64,000 bases of DNA from Aquimarina latercula DSM 2041 (GCF_000430645.1 NZ_KE387185.1:1337780-1401779), one strand, 5' to 3'; positions 27,146 through 37,218 are shown, counted from the first letter of the stretch. The notes: generated from the sequence alone by a model not told the origin. Program-made: numbers and translations.

Positions 27146-28453
27146 ATGAGCAATATAGTGGCAATTGTAGGGCGACCTAATGTAGGAAAATCTACTTTTT
27201 TTAATAGACTGATCCAGAGAAGAGAAGCAATCGTAGATGCGGTTAGCGGCGTTACTCGAGATCGTCACTATGGTAAAAGTGATTGGAATGGTAAAGAGTT
27301 CTCACTTATAGATACAGGTGGTTATGTAGTAGGAAGTGATGATATTTTTGAGGCTGAAATTGATAAACAGGTTGAGCTAGCTATTGATGAAGCGGATGCA
27401 ATCATTTTTATGGTAGACGTGGAGTCAGGTGTAACAGGTATGGATGAAGAAGTTGCTAATTTGCTTCGTAAAGTTGATAAGCCAGTTTTTTTAGCAGTGA
27501 ATAAGGTAGATAATGGTAAGAGAGCTGAAAATGCTGTAGAGTTTTATAGTCTGGGTCTTGGAGAGTATTATACGATTGCTAGCATTAATGGAAGCGGTAC
27601 AGGAGAATTGTTAGATGCTTTGGTAGAGGCCCTGCCAGAACAGGAAGAAGAAGAAGTTTCGGAATTACCGCGTTTTGCAGTAGTAGGAAGACCTAATGCA
27701 GGAAAATCATCTTTTATTAATGCGCTTATTGGCGAGGATCGATACATCGTTACAGATATTGCAGGAACCACTAGAGATGCCATTGATACTAAATATAATC
27801 GTTTTGGTTTTGAGTTTAACTTAGTAGATACTGCTGGAATAAGGCGTAAATCTAAGGTCAAAGAAGATTTAGAGTTTTATTCTGTTATGAGATCCGTTCG
27901 TGCTATAGAACATAGTGACGTATGTTTATTACTAGTGGATGCTACTCGCGGATTTGATGCTCAGGTTCAAAATATATTTTGGTTAGCAGAACGTAACCGC
28001 AAGGGTATTGTGATTTTAGTGAATAAGTGGGATTTAATCGAAAATAAAGAAAGTAATACTTTAAAAGATTTTGAGAAGTACATCCGTAAGCAGATAGAGC
28101 CTTTTACAGATGTACCTATTGTTTTTATTTCAGCATTAACTAAACAAAGGCTTTTCAAAGCTATAGAGACTGCTGTAGATGTATATAAAAATCGTTCTAA
28201 AAAGATCAAAACGAGTGTAATGAATGATACAATGCTTCCTATTATAGAGAGGAATCCACCTCCAGCATATAAGGGAAAGTATGTAAAAATAAAGTATTGC
28301 ATGCAGTTACCTACACCTCAACCACAATTTGCGTTTTTCTGTAATTTGCCTCAATATATTCGAGAACCATATAAACGATTTTTGGAAAATAAACTGCGTA
28401 AAGAGTTTGATTTTCATGGAGTGCCCGTAGCGGTTTATTTTAGAAAGAAGTAA
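27146..28453 (+). CDS. der: Ribosome-assembly GTPase Der (EngA)
   Basis: The 435-aa protein has the unique double-GTPase layout of Der: a first G domain with [13 protein letters not shown] and NKVD, a second with [19 protein letters not shown] and NKWD, and a C-terminal KH-like domain rich in basic residues. Der acts in 50S subunit assembly. Length and motifs are normal. The next gene, encoding a GldM-like fragment, begins 10 bp after its stop, so the two are probably co-transcribed. Confidence 0.97.
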   Translation: MSNIVAIVGRPNVGKSTFFNRLIQRREAIVDAVSGVTRDRHYGKSDWNGKEFSLIDTGGYVVGSDDIFEAEIDKQVELAIDEADAIIFMVDVESGVTGMDEEVANLLRKVDKPVFLAVNKVDNGKRAENAVEFYSLGLGEYYTIASINGSGTGELLDALVEALPEQEEEEVSELPRFAVVGRPNAGKSSFINALIGEDRYIVTDIAGTTRDAIDTKYNRFGFEFNLVDTAGIRRKSKVKEDLEFYSVMRSVRAIEHSDVCLLLVDATRGFDAQVQNIFWLAERNRKGIVILVNKWDLIENKESNTLKDFEKYIRKQIEPFTDVPIVFISALTKQRLFKAIETAVDVYKNRSKKIKTSVMNDTMLPIIERNPPPAYKGKYVKIKYCMQLPTPQPQFAFFCNLPQYIREPYKRFLENKLRKEFDFHGVPVAVYFRKK

Positions 28454-28463
28454 AGTTCTGAAT

Positions 28464-29072
28464 ATGAAAAAACCTCTTTTGATAATACTATTGTTGCTAA
28501 TATTTATAATTTCAGGGATTAGTTTTCTTGTGGTTAAGAGTAGTAGAGATGTTGTTTCTGCATTCGGTAAAATGGATGAAGCTTTGCAACAAAAGAATTA
28601 TTCAGTTCAAAAAAACAATGATTCTTTATTAGCATTAATAGAGAATGAAGAACTTTTGGTTAAAGCATTACGTGTAGATTCTATAACAACTAGTTTTAAA
28701 GAATATATAGAGTCCATAAAACAGGAGATGTTAGGTGAAAAGGACCCTCAGAATTATGAACTAATGGGGGAACCAAATACTATTTTTTTTACGGGAAACG
28801 GTTTTTCAGAAAAAGGGAAAGAGTTTGTTGAGAAAATAGATCAACTTAGAGAAACACTTTTGATAATGGCAGAAACATCTGAATTAAAATCCGAAATAAC
28901 TAATGCTTTAAGTACTGGACAAGTGCGTGATAGAGATGGTAGAAGAAGGGATTGGTTAATGTTTAATTTTAAGGATTTTCCGTTAGTAGCAAGTATAACA
29001 AAACTCACACAAATGCAATCTGATGTTACTTCGATTGAGTCAAGTATATTTCTAGGTTATATAGAGAAATAA
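28464..29072 (+). CDS. Orphan GldM N-terminal-domain protein with single membrane anchor
   Basis: The 202-aa protein starts with one hydrophobic helix (PLLIILLLLIFIISGISFLVV) and continues with a helical periplasmic part that strongly resembles the first periplasmic domain of GldM/PorM: SAFGKMDEAL after the helix, FFTGNGFSEKGKEFVEKI in the middle, and VRDRDG...FNFKDFPLVASITKLTQMQSDV near the end. GldM is the long T9SS motor shaft of about 510-530 aa; here the protein stops after the first domain. It is therefore a stand-alone homologue and not the motor component itself, and the charged residues of the GldM membrane helix are not seen. It may bind GldL or GldM or act elsewhere. It is located 10 bp after der. 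Confidence 0.7.
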   Translation: MKKPLLIILLLLIFIISGISFLVVKSSRDVVSAFGKMDEALQQKNYSVQKNNDSLLALIENEELLVKALRVDSITTSFKEYIESIKQEMLGEKDPQNYELMGEPNTIFFTGNGFSEKGKEFVEKIDQLRETLLIMAETSELKSEITNALSTGQVRDRDGRRRDWLMFNFKDFPLVASITKLTQMQSDVTSIESSIFLGYIEK

Positions 29073-29094
29073 AGTACTTTCGTAGTATGAAAAA

Positions 29095-29424
29095 TTAAAG
29101 TTGTTCCTTAATCTTTAATAATTGACCTCTAATAGATTCCAGCTTCCTAATAATATCAAAGCTGTCTAAAGCTTCTTGTTTTTGTTCTTTTAGATGAATT
29201 TTGGCCCCTTCTAGGGTAAACCCGCGTTCTTTTACTAAATGATAAATCAGTTCTAGGTTTTTGATGTCTTCTGGAGTGAATTTTCTATTTCCTTTAGCGT
29301 TCTTTTTTGGCTTAAGGATGTCAAATTCTTTTTCCCAAAAACGAATCAGAGAAGCATTCACGTCAAATGCATCGGCTACTTCGCCAATACCATAGTACAT
29401 TTTTTTCGGTAAGTCAACATACAT
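29095..29424 (-). CDS. MerR-family transcriptional regulator
   Basis: A 109-aa protein with an N-terminal winged HTH of the MerR type (YYGIGEVADAFDVNASLIRFWEKEFDIL...RKFTPEDIKNLELIYHLVKERGFTLEGAKIHL) and a short coiled-coil tail for dimerisation. No effector domain or metal-binding cysteines are present. It is the last gene of a minus-strand run after capA-like and M23 genes with gaps of 2 and 5 bp. Short MerR proteins of this kind are common beside cell-envelope genes in Flavobacteria; the target is unknown. Confidence 0.9.
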   Translation of the reverse strand: MYVDLPKKMYYGIGEVADAFDVNASLIRFWEKEFDILKPKKNAKGNRKFTPEDIKNLELIYHLVKERGFTLEGAKIHLKEQKQEALDSFDIIRKLESIRGQLLKIKEQL

Positions 29425-29426
29425 AG

Positions 29427-30545
29427 TTAATTCTCGTTTTTTTGAGTAAAAGTTCCATCTTGTTCAAAAACCAAATTACTTTCAGGAAAATCTTCGCCAG
29501 TTAATTTTTTAATTTCCTTTAAAGCTCTTTTCTTATCATCCATAAAAGGATATATCTCATCAATCTGTTTTGCAGAATGCAGTTTTCCTTTTATGAAATT
29601 ACCTTTAGGGTCTACTTCAATTTCAGCAATAGGTGCATATCCCTTTATTCCAGTTAGATTAAATCTAGAGTAGGTGCAAAAATTACCTAAACTATAAGCA
29701 ATGAACTTATTGTTATATACTTCAAACGCTCTTGATACATGCGGTCCATGTCCAAGAATAATATCTGCTCCAGCATCTATTAAAGTATGTGCAAAAAGAT
29801 ATACATTACCTCGATCTTCACCATAAAAACGTTCAGTTTTTCTTGTTACGTGTGTGTGATCAGCTCCTTCTGCTCCTCCGTGAAAAGAAACAATTACAAT
29901 GTCTACTTTCTCCTTTAGTTCCTTAACAATTCTTTTTGCTTTGGTTAAGTTATGAATTTTTACGCAATCTTTATTTGGGGCAAAGGCACAAAATCCATAC
30001 GTGATTCCATTTTTTTCGAATATAGTAGATTCTTGTGCAAAAATACCGGCATATGCAATGTTATGTTTTTCGAGAGTTTTGGCTGTGTTTTTAATGCCAA
30101 TGGCTCCAAAATCACCAATATGATTATTTGCAATACTCATTACATCAAAACCTGTTTCTTCTAGATATTTACCAAAATACTCCGGAGAACGAAAGGAGTA
30201 ACATTTAGAAGGGTCAGAACATCGTTTCGCATTTTCTCCAACATCAGTAAGTGTGCCTTCTAAGTTTCCGAAAAGAATATCTGCTTGTTGTAAAACAATA
30301 TTAACATCATCAAATGGACCTTTATCTTTTGGTGGTAAATAACTTTCGTTAGGAAAATTAGTTCCCATCATAATATCTCCAACCGCCATTAGCTTAATGC
30401 TTTTGGGGGTTGAAAGTTTTTCCATTTCTAGTTTGAAATCCTCAACGATAGTAATCATTGAGTCAATAGTTTCTTTAGAAAATTTCTGTGCTTGTATACT
30501 AAAATTAAAACCAATTAAAAATACAAGAAGAAGTGCTTTGCGCAT
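29427..30545 (-). CDS. CapA-family metallophosphatase-like protein
   Basis: The 372-aa protein has a signal peptide (MRKALLLVFLIGFNFSIQAQ) and the CapA fold of the calcineurin-like superfamily: MAVGDIMMGTNFP, NLEGTLTD, SIANNHIGDFG, VSFHGGAEG and ILGHGPHVSRAFE supply the usual Asp, Asn and His ligands. CapA relatives take part in poly-gamma-glutamate capsule synthesis in Bacillus, but no capB/capC genes are here, so a cell-envelope phosphoesterase role is more likely. It lies 5 bp after the M23 peptidase gene in the same minus-strand operon. Confidence 0.88.
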   Translation of the reverse strand: MRKALLLVFLIGFNFSIQAQKFSKETIDSMITIVEDFKLEMEKLSTPKSIKLMAVGDIMMGTNFPNESYLPPKDKGPFDDVNIVLQQADILFGNLEGTLTDVGENAKRCSDPSKCYSFRSPEYFGKYLEETGFDVMSIANNHIGDFGAIGIKNTAKTLEKHNIAYAGIFAQESTIFEKNGITYGFCAFAPNKDCVKIHNLTKAKRIVKELKEKVDIVIVSFHGGAEGADHTHVTRKTERFYGEDRGNVYLFAHTLIDAGADIILGHGPHVSRAFEVYNNKFIAYSLGNFCTYSRFNLTGIKGYAPIAEIEVDPKGNFIKGKLHSAKQIDEIYPFMDDKKRALKEIKKLTGEDFPESNLVFEQDGTFTQKNEN

Positions 30546-30550
30546 AGGAA

Positions 30551-31528
30551 TTAATCTAGAGTTTCATTAATTAAAGAAGAAGCTTTTAGCATTTCATTAA
30601 ATTCTTCAGAAGTTAAACTTCCATAATAAAAATTACGTGGATTAATACGTTCTCCATCTTTAAATATTTCGTAATGAAGATGAGGAGCTACCGATCTACC
30701 CGTACTTCCTACATAACCAATAACATCACCACGCTTTACTTTTTGACCCTTTTTAACATTGTACTTGCTAAGATGTGCATAGAGACTTACATAATTAAAG
30801 CCATGGTCTATCCTAATATGTTTACCATAACCGCTAGAATTTGCATCAGCTCTTGTTACTGTTCCATTCCCAGATGCATATATTGGTGTTCCTGTGGCGG
30901 CAGAAAAATCCATTCCGTAATGAAATTTTCTAGCCTTAGTAAAAGGATCACTTCTCCATCCATATCCAGATGCCATTCTTTTTAAATCAGAATTTTGAAT
31001 TGGTTGGATTGCTGGAATTGTTGATAGTAATTCTTCTTTTTGCTCTGCTAAATTTTTAATTTCATCTAATGAAATAGATTGCACAGCTATTTGTTTTGTA
31101 AGCTTGTCTATTTGTTTTTGACTTTCGATAATCATTTCAGAATTATCATAACCTTCATAGCCTTTATATCTATTAACACCTCCATAACCAGCACCTCTCA
31201 CTTCTTCAGGAATTGGTGGCGCACCAAAGTATAATCTGTAAATATTATCATCTCTTTCAGCAATTTCGGCAAGAACAGCGTGATCTTTTTTTAACTGTTT
31301 GTTCATAAGCTCATACTGCAGCTTCATATTATCCAGTTCCCTTTTGTAAGCCTTTTCTTTTGGAGTTTCTAGTTGAGGAATGTTTAGATAGATTAATAAA
31401 AGCACAAAACCAGCCAAAAAAGCACCAAGAATTCCTAAAATGGCGAAACCAAATTTACGTCCTTTCTTTTGCTCAATTCTACGATAAGATAGCGTCTCGC
31501 TATCGTAGTAATATTTAACCTTTGACAT
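30551..31528 (-). CDS. M23-family peptidoglycan metallopeptidase, membrane anchored
   Basis: The 325-aa protein has an N-terminal cytoplasmic tail, one membrane helix (about 27-49), a coiled coil to about 110 and again near 130-170, and a C-terminal LytM/M23 domain with FHYGMDFSA (His and Asp zinc ligands), SLYAHLS and PHLHYEIF (HxH). The zinc site looks complete, so it should cleave peptidoglycan cross-links in the periplasm. It begins a three-gene minus-strand operon with capA-like and merR genes and is divergent from alaS, whose promoter overlaps its start. Confidence 0.92.
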   Translation of the reverse strand: MSKVKYYYDSETLSYRRIEQKKGRKFGFAILGILGAFLAGFVLLLIYLNIPQLETPKEKAYKRELDNMKLQYELMNKQLKKDHAVLAEIAERDDNIYRLYFGAPPIPEEVRGAGYGGVNRYKGYEGYDNSEMIIESQKQIDKLTKQIAVQSISLDEIKNLAEQKEELLSTIPAIQPIQNSDLKRMASGYGWRSDPFTKARKFHYGMDFSAATGTPIYASGNGTVTRADANSSGYGKHIRIDHGFNYVSLYAHLSKYNVKKGQKVKRGDVIGYVGSTGRSVAPHLHYEIFKDGERINPRNFYYGSLTSEEFNEMLKASSLINETLD

Positions 31529-31550
31529 AATCTAAAATATACTATTTTTG
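31522..31550 (+). promoter_or_regulatory. Promoter for alaS
   Basis: TTG (31522-31524), 18 bp, then TATTTTTG (31543-31550) on the plus strand. It overlaps the first codons of the divergent M23 gene and would give alaS a leader of about 145 nt. A CAAATATA string at 31597-31604 could be the minus-strand -7 for the M23 operon. Confidence 0.45.
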
Positions 31551-31702
31551 CAGGATATTAGCCAAAAATAGGCTTGTTTATACTTTGAGGCGAGAACAAA
31601 TATAATAAATTGTCACAAAGTCCAGAAAAAACTGACAAATATCGATAGCACATCTTTAGGTTGCTTGCGGTAATTAATTGATTATAAAGAAAATATAAAA
31701 AA

Positions 31703-34333
31703 ATGAAATCCCAAGACATCAGAAACCAATTTTTAGCGTTTTTTGAATCCAAAAAACACAGTATAGTGCCTTCTGCGCCTATGGTTATTAAGGACGATCC
31801 TACTTTGATGTTCACCAATGCCGGGATGAATCAATTTAAAGAATACTTTCTAGGAAATGGAATTCCTAAGAATAATCGGTTGACCGATACTCAAAAATGC
31901 CTTAGAGTTAGTGGTAAGCATAATGATCTAGAAGAAGTAGGGATGGATACGTATCATCATACCATGTTCGAGATGTTAGGGAATTGGAGCTTTGGTGATT
32001 ATTTTAAGAAAGAGGCAATCGAGTGGGCTTGGGAATTGTTAACCGAGGTTTACGGTATAGATAAAAACATTCTATATGTTTCAGTTTTTGAAGGAGCAAA
32101 AGATGAAAATCTAGAGATGGACCAAGAAGCGTATAATTTATGGAAAAAAATTGTTCCAGAAGATCGTATTATCATGGGAAATAAAAAAGATAATTTCTGG
32201 GAAATGGGAGATCAAGGGCCTTGTGGACCATGTTCAGAAATTCATGTAGATCTAAGATCGGAAGAAGAAAAAGCTAAAATACCGGGTCGTGATTTGGTAA
32301 ATCAAGATGATCCATTAGTGGTAGAAATATGGAATCTCGTATTTATGCAATTTAATCGTAAAGCTGATAGTTCTTTAGAAAAATTACCAGCACAACATGT
32401 GGATACGGGAATGGGGTTTGAAAGATTGTGTATGGCTTTACAAGGTGTAAAATCTAACTATGACACTGATGTATTTACACCTTTAATTAGGGAAATAGAA
32501 ACGATTACAAATGCTGCATATGATAAAGATAGTTTACCAACAGATGAGAATGGTAAAGTTAGTGTAGCAATTCGGGTGATTGCAGATCATCTTAGAGCAG
32601 TATCATTTTCTATAGCGGATGGGCAATTGCCAAGTAATACTGGAGCTGGATATGTAATACGTAGGATTTTAAGAAGAGCAATTAGATATGGTTTTACGTT
32701 TTTAAATACAAAAGAACCTTTTATATATAAGCTGGTAGATACACTTAGTGGTCAAATGGGTGGAGCTTTTCCAGAATTAAAATCCCAGAAAAACCTAATT
32801 GTAAATGTTATTAAAGAAGAAGAGAATTCATTTTTAAGAACATTAGATCAAGGGCTAGTATTGCTTGATAATGTAATTAAAGGTACCAAGGGTAAAGTAG
32901 TTTCTGGAGAAAAAGTTTTTGAATTGTATGATACTTTTGGTTTTCCAGAAGATCTTACAGCATTGATATTATCTGAGCAAGGATATGAGTATGAAGAAGA
33001 TGTGTTTAAAGCTGAGTTGCAGAAACAAAAAGATCGTTCTAGAGCAGCTTCTGAGGTAAAAGCTGGAGATTGGGAAATATTAATTCCTGGTGCTGCAGAA
33101 GAATTTATCGGATATGATCATACTTCGGGAGAAACGAGAATTTCTCGTTACCGAAAAGTAAATAGTAAAAAAGATGGAGAATTATATCAGTTAGTTCTAG
33201 ATAAGACCCCTTTTTATCCAGAAGGTGGAGGGCAAGTTGGTGACAAAGGATATTTAGAAGTAGCTAATGGGGATGTGGTTTATATTGTTGATACTAAAAA
33301 AGAAAACAATTTAATCATTCATTTTGCAAAAACGTTACCAAAGCATATTAATGAAACCCATAAGGCTGTTGTAGATGTTAAACAGCGATCTAGAACAGCA
33401 TCTAATCATACAGCAACTCATTTATTACATCAAGCGTTGCGTACCATTCTTGGTACGCATGTAGAACAAAAAGGTTCTATGGTGCATAGTGGAAATTTAA
33501 GATTTGATTTTTCTCATTTTTCAAAAGTTTCTTCTGATGAATTACAACAAGTAGAGGATTTTGTAAATGCTAGAATAAGAGAGGCGTTGCCATTAGAAGA
33601 AAAGCGCAATATATCATACGATCAGGCTATTGCAGAAGGAGCGATTGCTTTATTTGGAGAGAAATATGGAGATGATGTTAGGGCAATACGCTTTGGAGAA
33701 TCTATGGAGTTATGTGGAGGAATTCATGTCCAAAACACAAGTGATATATGGCATTTTAAAATAACATCCGAAAGTGCAGTTGCAGCTGGGATAAGAAGAG
33801 TTGAAGCGATCACTAGTGATGCTGCAAAGGATTATTTTACAAATCAATCTGAAGCATTTTCGGAAGTAAAAGCAATTTTGAAAAACCCTAAAGATCCTAT
33901 TAAAGCAATAACTAATTTACAGGATGAGAATGCGAATCTTAAAAAGCAAATAGAAGTATTATTGAAAGATAAGGCTAAAAACCTAAAAGGAGATCTTAAA
34001 TCAGAATTTGAAGAAATAAATGGAATTCAATTTTTAGGTAAAAAAGTAGATCTTGACCCAGCAGGAATAAAAGATTTATCTTTTGAGCTAGGAGGAGAAA
34101 TAGAAAATGCTTTTATGATCTTTGGAGCAGATAATAATGGTAAAGCATTATTGTCGTGCTACATTTCTAAAAACTTAGTAGAAGAAAAAGGATTGAATGC
34201 TGGTCAAGTAGTTCGTGAGCTTGGAAAGTATATCCAAGGTGGAGGAGGTGGGCAACCATTTTTTGCCACTGCAGGAGGTAAAAATCCAAAAGGAATTGAG
34301 GAAGCTTTAGAAAAAGCAAAACAATATGTTTAA
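31703..34333 (+). CDS. alaS: Alanyl-tRNA synthetase
   Basis: An 876-aa class II synthetase of normal length. The N-terminal catalytic domain starts [26 protein letters not shown] and contains [14 protein letters not shown] and the class II motif 3-like DTGMGFERL. The editing domain carries [12 protein letters not shown] and the zinc/editing segment ELCGGIHV, and the C-Ala part ends with the glycine-rich [14 protein letters not shown]. It charges tRNA(Ala) and edits Ser and Gly mischarging. The gene stands alone and is divergent from the M23 operon. Confidence 0.98.
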   Translation: MKSQDIRNQFLAFFESKKHSIVPSAPMVIKDDPTLMFTNAGMNQFKEYFLGNGIPKNNRLTDTQKCLRVSGKHNDLEEVGMDTYHHTMFEMLGNWSFGDYFKKEAIEWAWELLTEVYGIDKNILYVSVFEGAKDENLEMDQEAYNLWKKIVPEDRIIMGNKKDNFWEMGDQGPCGPCSEIHVDLRSEEEKAKIPGRDLVNQDDPLVVEIWNLVFMQFNRKADSSLEKLPAQHVDTGMGFERLCMALQGVKSNYDTDVFTPLIREIETITNAAYDKDSLPTDENGKVSVAIRVIADHLRAVSFSIADGQLPSNTGAGYVIRRILRRAIRYGFTFLNTKEPFIYKLVDTLSGQMGGAFPELKSQKNLIVNVIKEEENSFLRTLDQGLVLLDNVIKGTKGKVVSGEKVFELYDTFGFPEDLTALILSEQGYEYEEDVFKAELQKQKDRSRAASEVKAGDWEILIPGAAEEFIGYDHTSGETRISRYRKVNSKKDGELYQLVLDKTPFYPEGGGQVGDKGYLEVANGDVVYIVDTKKENNLIIHFAKTLPKHINETHKAVVDVKQRSRTASNHTATHLLHQALRTILGTHVEQKGSMVHSGNLRFDFSHFSKVSSDELQQVEDFVNARIREALPLEEKRNISYDQAIAEGAIALFGEKYGDDVRAIRFGESMELCGGIHVQNTSDIWHFKITSESAVAAGIRRVEAITSDAAKDYFTNQSEAFSEVKAILKNPKDPIKAITNLQDENANLKKQIEVLLKDKAKNLKGDLKSEFEEINGIQFLGKKVDLDPAGIKDLSFELGGEIENAFMIFGADNNGKALLSCYISKNLVEEKGLNAGQVVRELGKYIQGGGGGQPFFATAGGKNPKGIEEALEKAKQYV

Positions 34334-34383
34334 TTAAAAACCAATACCCCTCTTACCAATTAAGGTGAGAGTTGGTACTATGT

Positions 34384-35331
34384 ATGAATTTACAAACCAA
34401 AATACCCTTAAAGCCTCAGCAACCGAAGATTGATTATAACTCAGAGTTATTGTTGATAGGATCTTGTTTTGCTGAAAATATTGGAGAAAAATTTTCATAC
34501 TTTAAATATAAATCTTTAGTAAATCCTTTCGGAATACTTTTTCATCCCAAAGCAATTGAAACTTTTCTATGGATGGCTACTCAACGAGAGTCGTATACAG
34601 AAACGGATTTGTTTTATCATAATGAACAGTGGCATTGTTTTGACGCGCATTCTAGATTAAGTCATTCGGATAAGGAGTATTTGTTACAATCTCTAAATGG
34701 AGCATTAGAACAGACGTATATGAAGATTCAATCGGCAACTCATATATATATTACTTTGGGCACAGCTTGGGTCTATCGTTTACAATCGCTGGATATGGTG
34801 GTGGCAAACTGTCATAAAGTATCTCAAAAGGAGTTTAGTAAAGAGCTCCTGTCTGTAGAAGAAGTAACTCAATGTTTGTTAAACAGTGTTGGATTAATAA
34901 AAAGCCTGAATCCTAATGTAAAAGTGATATTTACCGTTTCTCCGGTAAGACATAGTAAAGATGGTTTTGTAGAAAATAATCTTAGTAAATCACATTTAAT
35001 CGCTGGGATTCATCAGGTAATAAAAAACGATACTACAGCTGTTTATTTTCCTTCTTATGAAATAATGATGGATGAGTTAAGGGATTATAGGTTTTATAAT
35101 GCAGATATGATTCATCCAAGTGATGTAACAATTGACTATATATGGGAATACTTTAAACAAACTTGGATTTCTAATGAAGCACTAATTGTTATGAACAAAG
35201 TTAAAGAAGTGCAAAGTGCCATATCACATAGACCTTTTAATCCGAATAGTCAGCAACATCAGCAATTTCTTGAGAGACTAGAACAGAAAAAAAAAGAAAT
35301 TCAAAAAGAATATGCTTTTATTACATTCTGA
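34384..35331 (+). CDS. GSCFA-domain protein (SGNH-like)
   Basis: The protein carries the name-giving motif LIGSCFAENIG near its start, then FGILFHPKAIE, ITLGTAWVY and FTVSPVRH, as in GSCFA proteins, which resemble SGNH hydrolases (Ser in GSCF, later Asp/His in NADMIHPSD). An open frame reaches back to a TTG at 34372, but the ATG at 34384 (MNLQTKIPLKPQQ) gives the usual family start and is preferred, giving 315 aa. There is no signal peptide. The biochemical role of the family is not established. It follows alaS by about 50 bp and may be co-transcribed. Confidence 0.88.
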   Translation: MNLQTKIPLKPQQPKIDYNSELLLIGSCFAENIGEKFSYFKYKSLVNPFGILFHPKAIETFLWMATQRESYTETDLFYHNEQWHCFDAHSRLSHSDKEYLLQSLNGALEQTYMKIQSATHIYITLGTAWVYRLQSLDMVVANCHKVSQKEFSKELLSVEEVTQCLLNSVGLIKSLNPNVKVIFTVSPVRHSKDGFVENNLSKSHLIAGIHQVIKNDTTAVYFPSYEIMMDELRDYRFYNADMIHPSDVTIDYIWEYFKQTWISNEALIVMNKVKEVQSAISHRPFNPNSQQHQQFLERLEQKKKEIQKEYAFITF

Positions 35332-35365
35332 TCTTCAGGATATTGAATAATTAACAAAGAGGTTT

Positions 35366-35794
35366 TTAATTAAAGAAACCAGATAGTAAATGTAAACTAC
35401 CAGCTATTACTCCTGCTCCGAACGAGTCAGAATTTAATGGATTATCCCAAGATTGGTTTTGTAATGAGATGTTTGCTACTGGATCAAATAGGGATTTATG
35501 AGTGAATGCATTGTTTCTTACTACTAAATAAGGGCGAGTTCTGGAAATTCCAAAAGAAGGATAGTCCGTAAATCGAGAAATTCCAAAAAACAACCTGTAA
35601 TCATTACTTTTATTATTAATTCCGGGTAAATGATAGCTTTTAGTGATTTCCACTGGAATAGAGTCTATGATCAACGTCTTAGGGGACTTTTTCTTACTTA
35701 AAGACGGAGACTTTATTGATTGAGAATATATTACGCCAAAACCCATAAAAAGAATAACAGAAAGTAAAATTTTAAAATTCTTCATAATTAGCAA
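35366..35794 (-). CDS. Small secreted protein of unknown function (142 aa)
   Basis: A signal peptide (ILLSVILFMGFGVIYSQS) starts the protein; the Met at residue 4 is an equally good start. The mature part is serine- and lysine-rich at first, then has aromatic strand-like segments (YRLFFGISRFTDYPSFGISRTRPYLVV) and a glycine-rich hydrophobic end (FGAGVIAGSLHLLSGFFN). No family is recognised and there is no T9SS tail. It lies downstream of the S24 repressor gene but is separated from it by a strong terminator hairpin. Confidence 0.6.
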   Translation of the reverse strand: MLIMKNFKILLSVILFMGFGVIYSQSIKSPSLSKKKSPKTLIIDSIPVEITKSYHLPGINNKSNDYRLFFGISRFTDYPSFGISRTRPYLVVRNNAFTHKSLFDPVANISLQNQSWDNPLNSDSFGAGVIAGSLHLLSGFFN

Positions 35795-35929
35795 ACTGAT
35801 TTACTTCATTGCATCAAAAAACATTCCATAAATATACGTTTTAAAATGTTAACCTATTGATTGTTAGTCTCACTAATGTGTGGGATAGATATATGTATAG
35901 AAAACTTTATTGTGAGGTTTTTTTACGTG

Positions 35930-35965
35930 AGATCGGGTTATAACTATAAAAGTTATGCCCGATCT
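35930..35965 (-). terminator. Terminator hairpin after the S24 repressor gene
   Basis: AGATCGGG (35930-35937) pairs with CCCGATCT (35958-35965), with an inner ATAACT/AGTTAT stem. On the minus strand it is followed by a stretch that becomes T-rich, just after the repressor stop codon. Confidence 0.7.
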
Positions 35966-35969
35966 TTAT

Positions 35970-36773
35970 TTAGTTATTCCTTCTTAATTCTTCTTCTAAC
36001 AAAACAATTTTAGTTTCCAAGTCATGTAAACGATCGTAAACATCAACAGGTTCAGGCATTTGTTTAGAAGCAAACATAGTGACATACCAGGCTTCCATGA
36101 TTTCTTCAGAATTTATAGTATATGTGGGGTAATTGCCATCTTTATTGTCAGATTTTAGAATAAGCTTACCTCGTTCTTCAATTCTATTGATAATTCGTTT
36201 TAAAACAATACCATCATTTTTACTAACGATTACGTAGATCCTTCCATCTTTTATGTCATTTAGGTCTTCTACATATTTTCCAAAAACAAGATCTCCATCA
36301 AAAAATGTTCTGACCATAGAATTACCTTGTACTTCGAAACATCTAAAAGTGCCGTTACTCAGATGAGGCATATTGAATGTAGGAAGAGTTTCTATATATT
36401 CTGTGTCACCATAACCATCTAGGTATCCCGCTCTTGCTTTTATGGGGACATAAACTACATTTTCATCTCCTTCTTGATTTACAGCGACTACTTGTGGGAT
36501 TCCACCATATGTTGTAGTTTCCTCTTTTTTGTTTATTAATATATTGCTGCTTTTTCCAAAAAGATATTCTGGGTTAATAGAGAATTCATTAATAATGCGT
36601 TCTAGTAAATCGTAACCAGGTTTGGTCCTTTTTCTAGAGCCATCTGGTTGGAGTCTTCCTGTAGTAATACTATCTATTGTAGTACTGGTGACTCCTATTT
36701 TTTTAGCGAAAGAATGATTGTTTAAACTAAAAAAATCTATTATTTCCCTAATTTTTTCATCAATTGCTATCAT
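35970..36773 (-). CDS. Phage-type repressor, HTH plus S24 peptidase (LexA/CI-like)
   Basis: The 267-aa protein has an N-terminal helix-turn-helix (SFAKKIGVTSTTIDSITTGR) and a C-terminal S24 autoprotease domain. The catalytic pair is visible as Ser152 in VQGNSMV and Lys192 in GIVLKRI, and a likely self-cleavage bond lies at Ala115-Gly116 in KARAGYL. Such proteins repress phage or damage-inducible genes until RecA triggers cleavage. The gene is divergent from a 51-codon gene in the position of cro, and the region between holds an inverted-repeat operator over a promoter. An endolysin/holin pair 4.4 kb downstream is a possible target set. Confidence 0.85.
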   Translation of the reverse strand: MIAIDEKIREIIDFFSLNNHSFAKKIGVTSTTIDSITTGRLQPDGSRKRTKPGYDLLERIINEFSINPEYLFGKSSNILINKKEETTTYGGIPQVVAVNQEGDENVVYVPIKARAGYLDGYGDTEYIETLPTFNMPHLSNGTFRCFEVQGNSMVRTFFDGDLVFGKYVEDLNDIKDGRIYVIVSKNDGIVLKRIINRIEERGKLILKSDNKDGNYPTYTINSEEIMEAWYVTMFASKQMPEPVDVYDRLHDLETKIVLLEEELRRNN

Positions 36774-36819
36774 TATGTTGATTTTTTAATTTAAAACTTC
36801 TAAAATAAATAAATTCAAA

Positions 36820-36877
36820 CAAAATACATAAAACATCTGTATTTTGTTGGTAATTTCTGTAAAATGTTGTATATTTG
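36820..36877 (+). promoter_or_regulatory. Operator-promoter between repressor and the Cro-positioned gene
   Basis: A perfect 9-bp inverted repeat, CAAAATACA (36820-36828) and TGTATTTTG (36838-36846), covers the -33 region of a textbook promoter: TTG (36847-36849), 20 bp, TATATTTG (36870-36877), reading rightward. A related TGTAAAATGT half-site lies between the two elements. This is the layout expected for repression by the adjacent S24 protein. Confidence 0.6.
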
Positions 36878-37002
36878 TGCTATAATTAGTTGCTAAAATA
36901 GGAAAAATTATTCATAATCAAACATTTGTGTTAATTCTATTGCAACATTTTCGGGTAACATAGCATAAGACGTCGTGCTAGAGTCACTTTAGAAGGATAA
37001 CT

Positions 37003-37022
37003 ATTCAAACTTTTGTTTGAAT
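37003..37022 (+). promoter_or_regulatory. Leader hairpin before the 51-aa gene
   Basis: ATTCAAAC (37003-37010) and GTTTGAAT (37015-37022) form a perfect 8-bp stem with a TTTT loop. It lies 40 bp before the ATG at 37063 and is a candidate leader structure or second regulator site; no clean T run follows. Confidence 0.4.
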
Positions 37023-37062
37023 AAGGTGGTGTTTTTATGTTTAATTTAAAATTAAATGGCTT

Positions 37063-37218
37063 ATGCAGCGAAGTAAACTGTTATTAGAAAAGCGTAAACA
37101 GTTTGTTCAGAATTATGTCGAAAGCAATTCGGAAAAACAAATGAAGGTTATTGTAGAAGAGTTGATAGAACAACTTTTTATTTCAGAAAAAACAATTTAT
37201 AATATTCTAAAAAACTAA
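37063..37218 (+). CDS. 51-aa helix-turn-helix-like protein in Cro position
   Basis: This short ORF encodes a charged, fully helical protein (MQRSKLLLEKRKQFVQNYV...) whose end, EELIEQLFISEKTIYNILKN, reads like a compact helix-turn-helix. It is divergent from the S24 repressor and follows the operator-promoter region, the position held by cro or an early activator in phage switches. The leader is about 180 nt and holds a perfect hairpin. Function is inferred from position only. Confidence 0.55.
   Translation: MQRSKLLLEKRKQFVQNYVESNSEKQMKVIVEELIEQLFISEKTIYNILKN

Noticed and set aside
28464-29072. True gldM gene of the gliding/T9SS operon
   Set aside because: Only the first domain is present, and gldK, gldL and gldN are not adjacent, so it is a homologue and not the motor gene itself.
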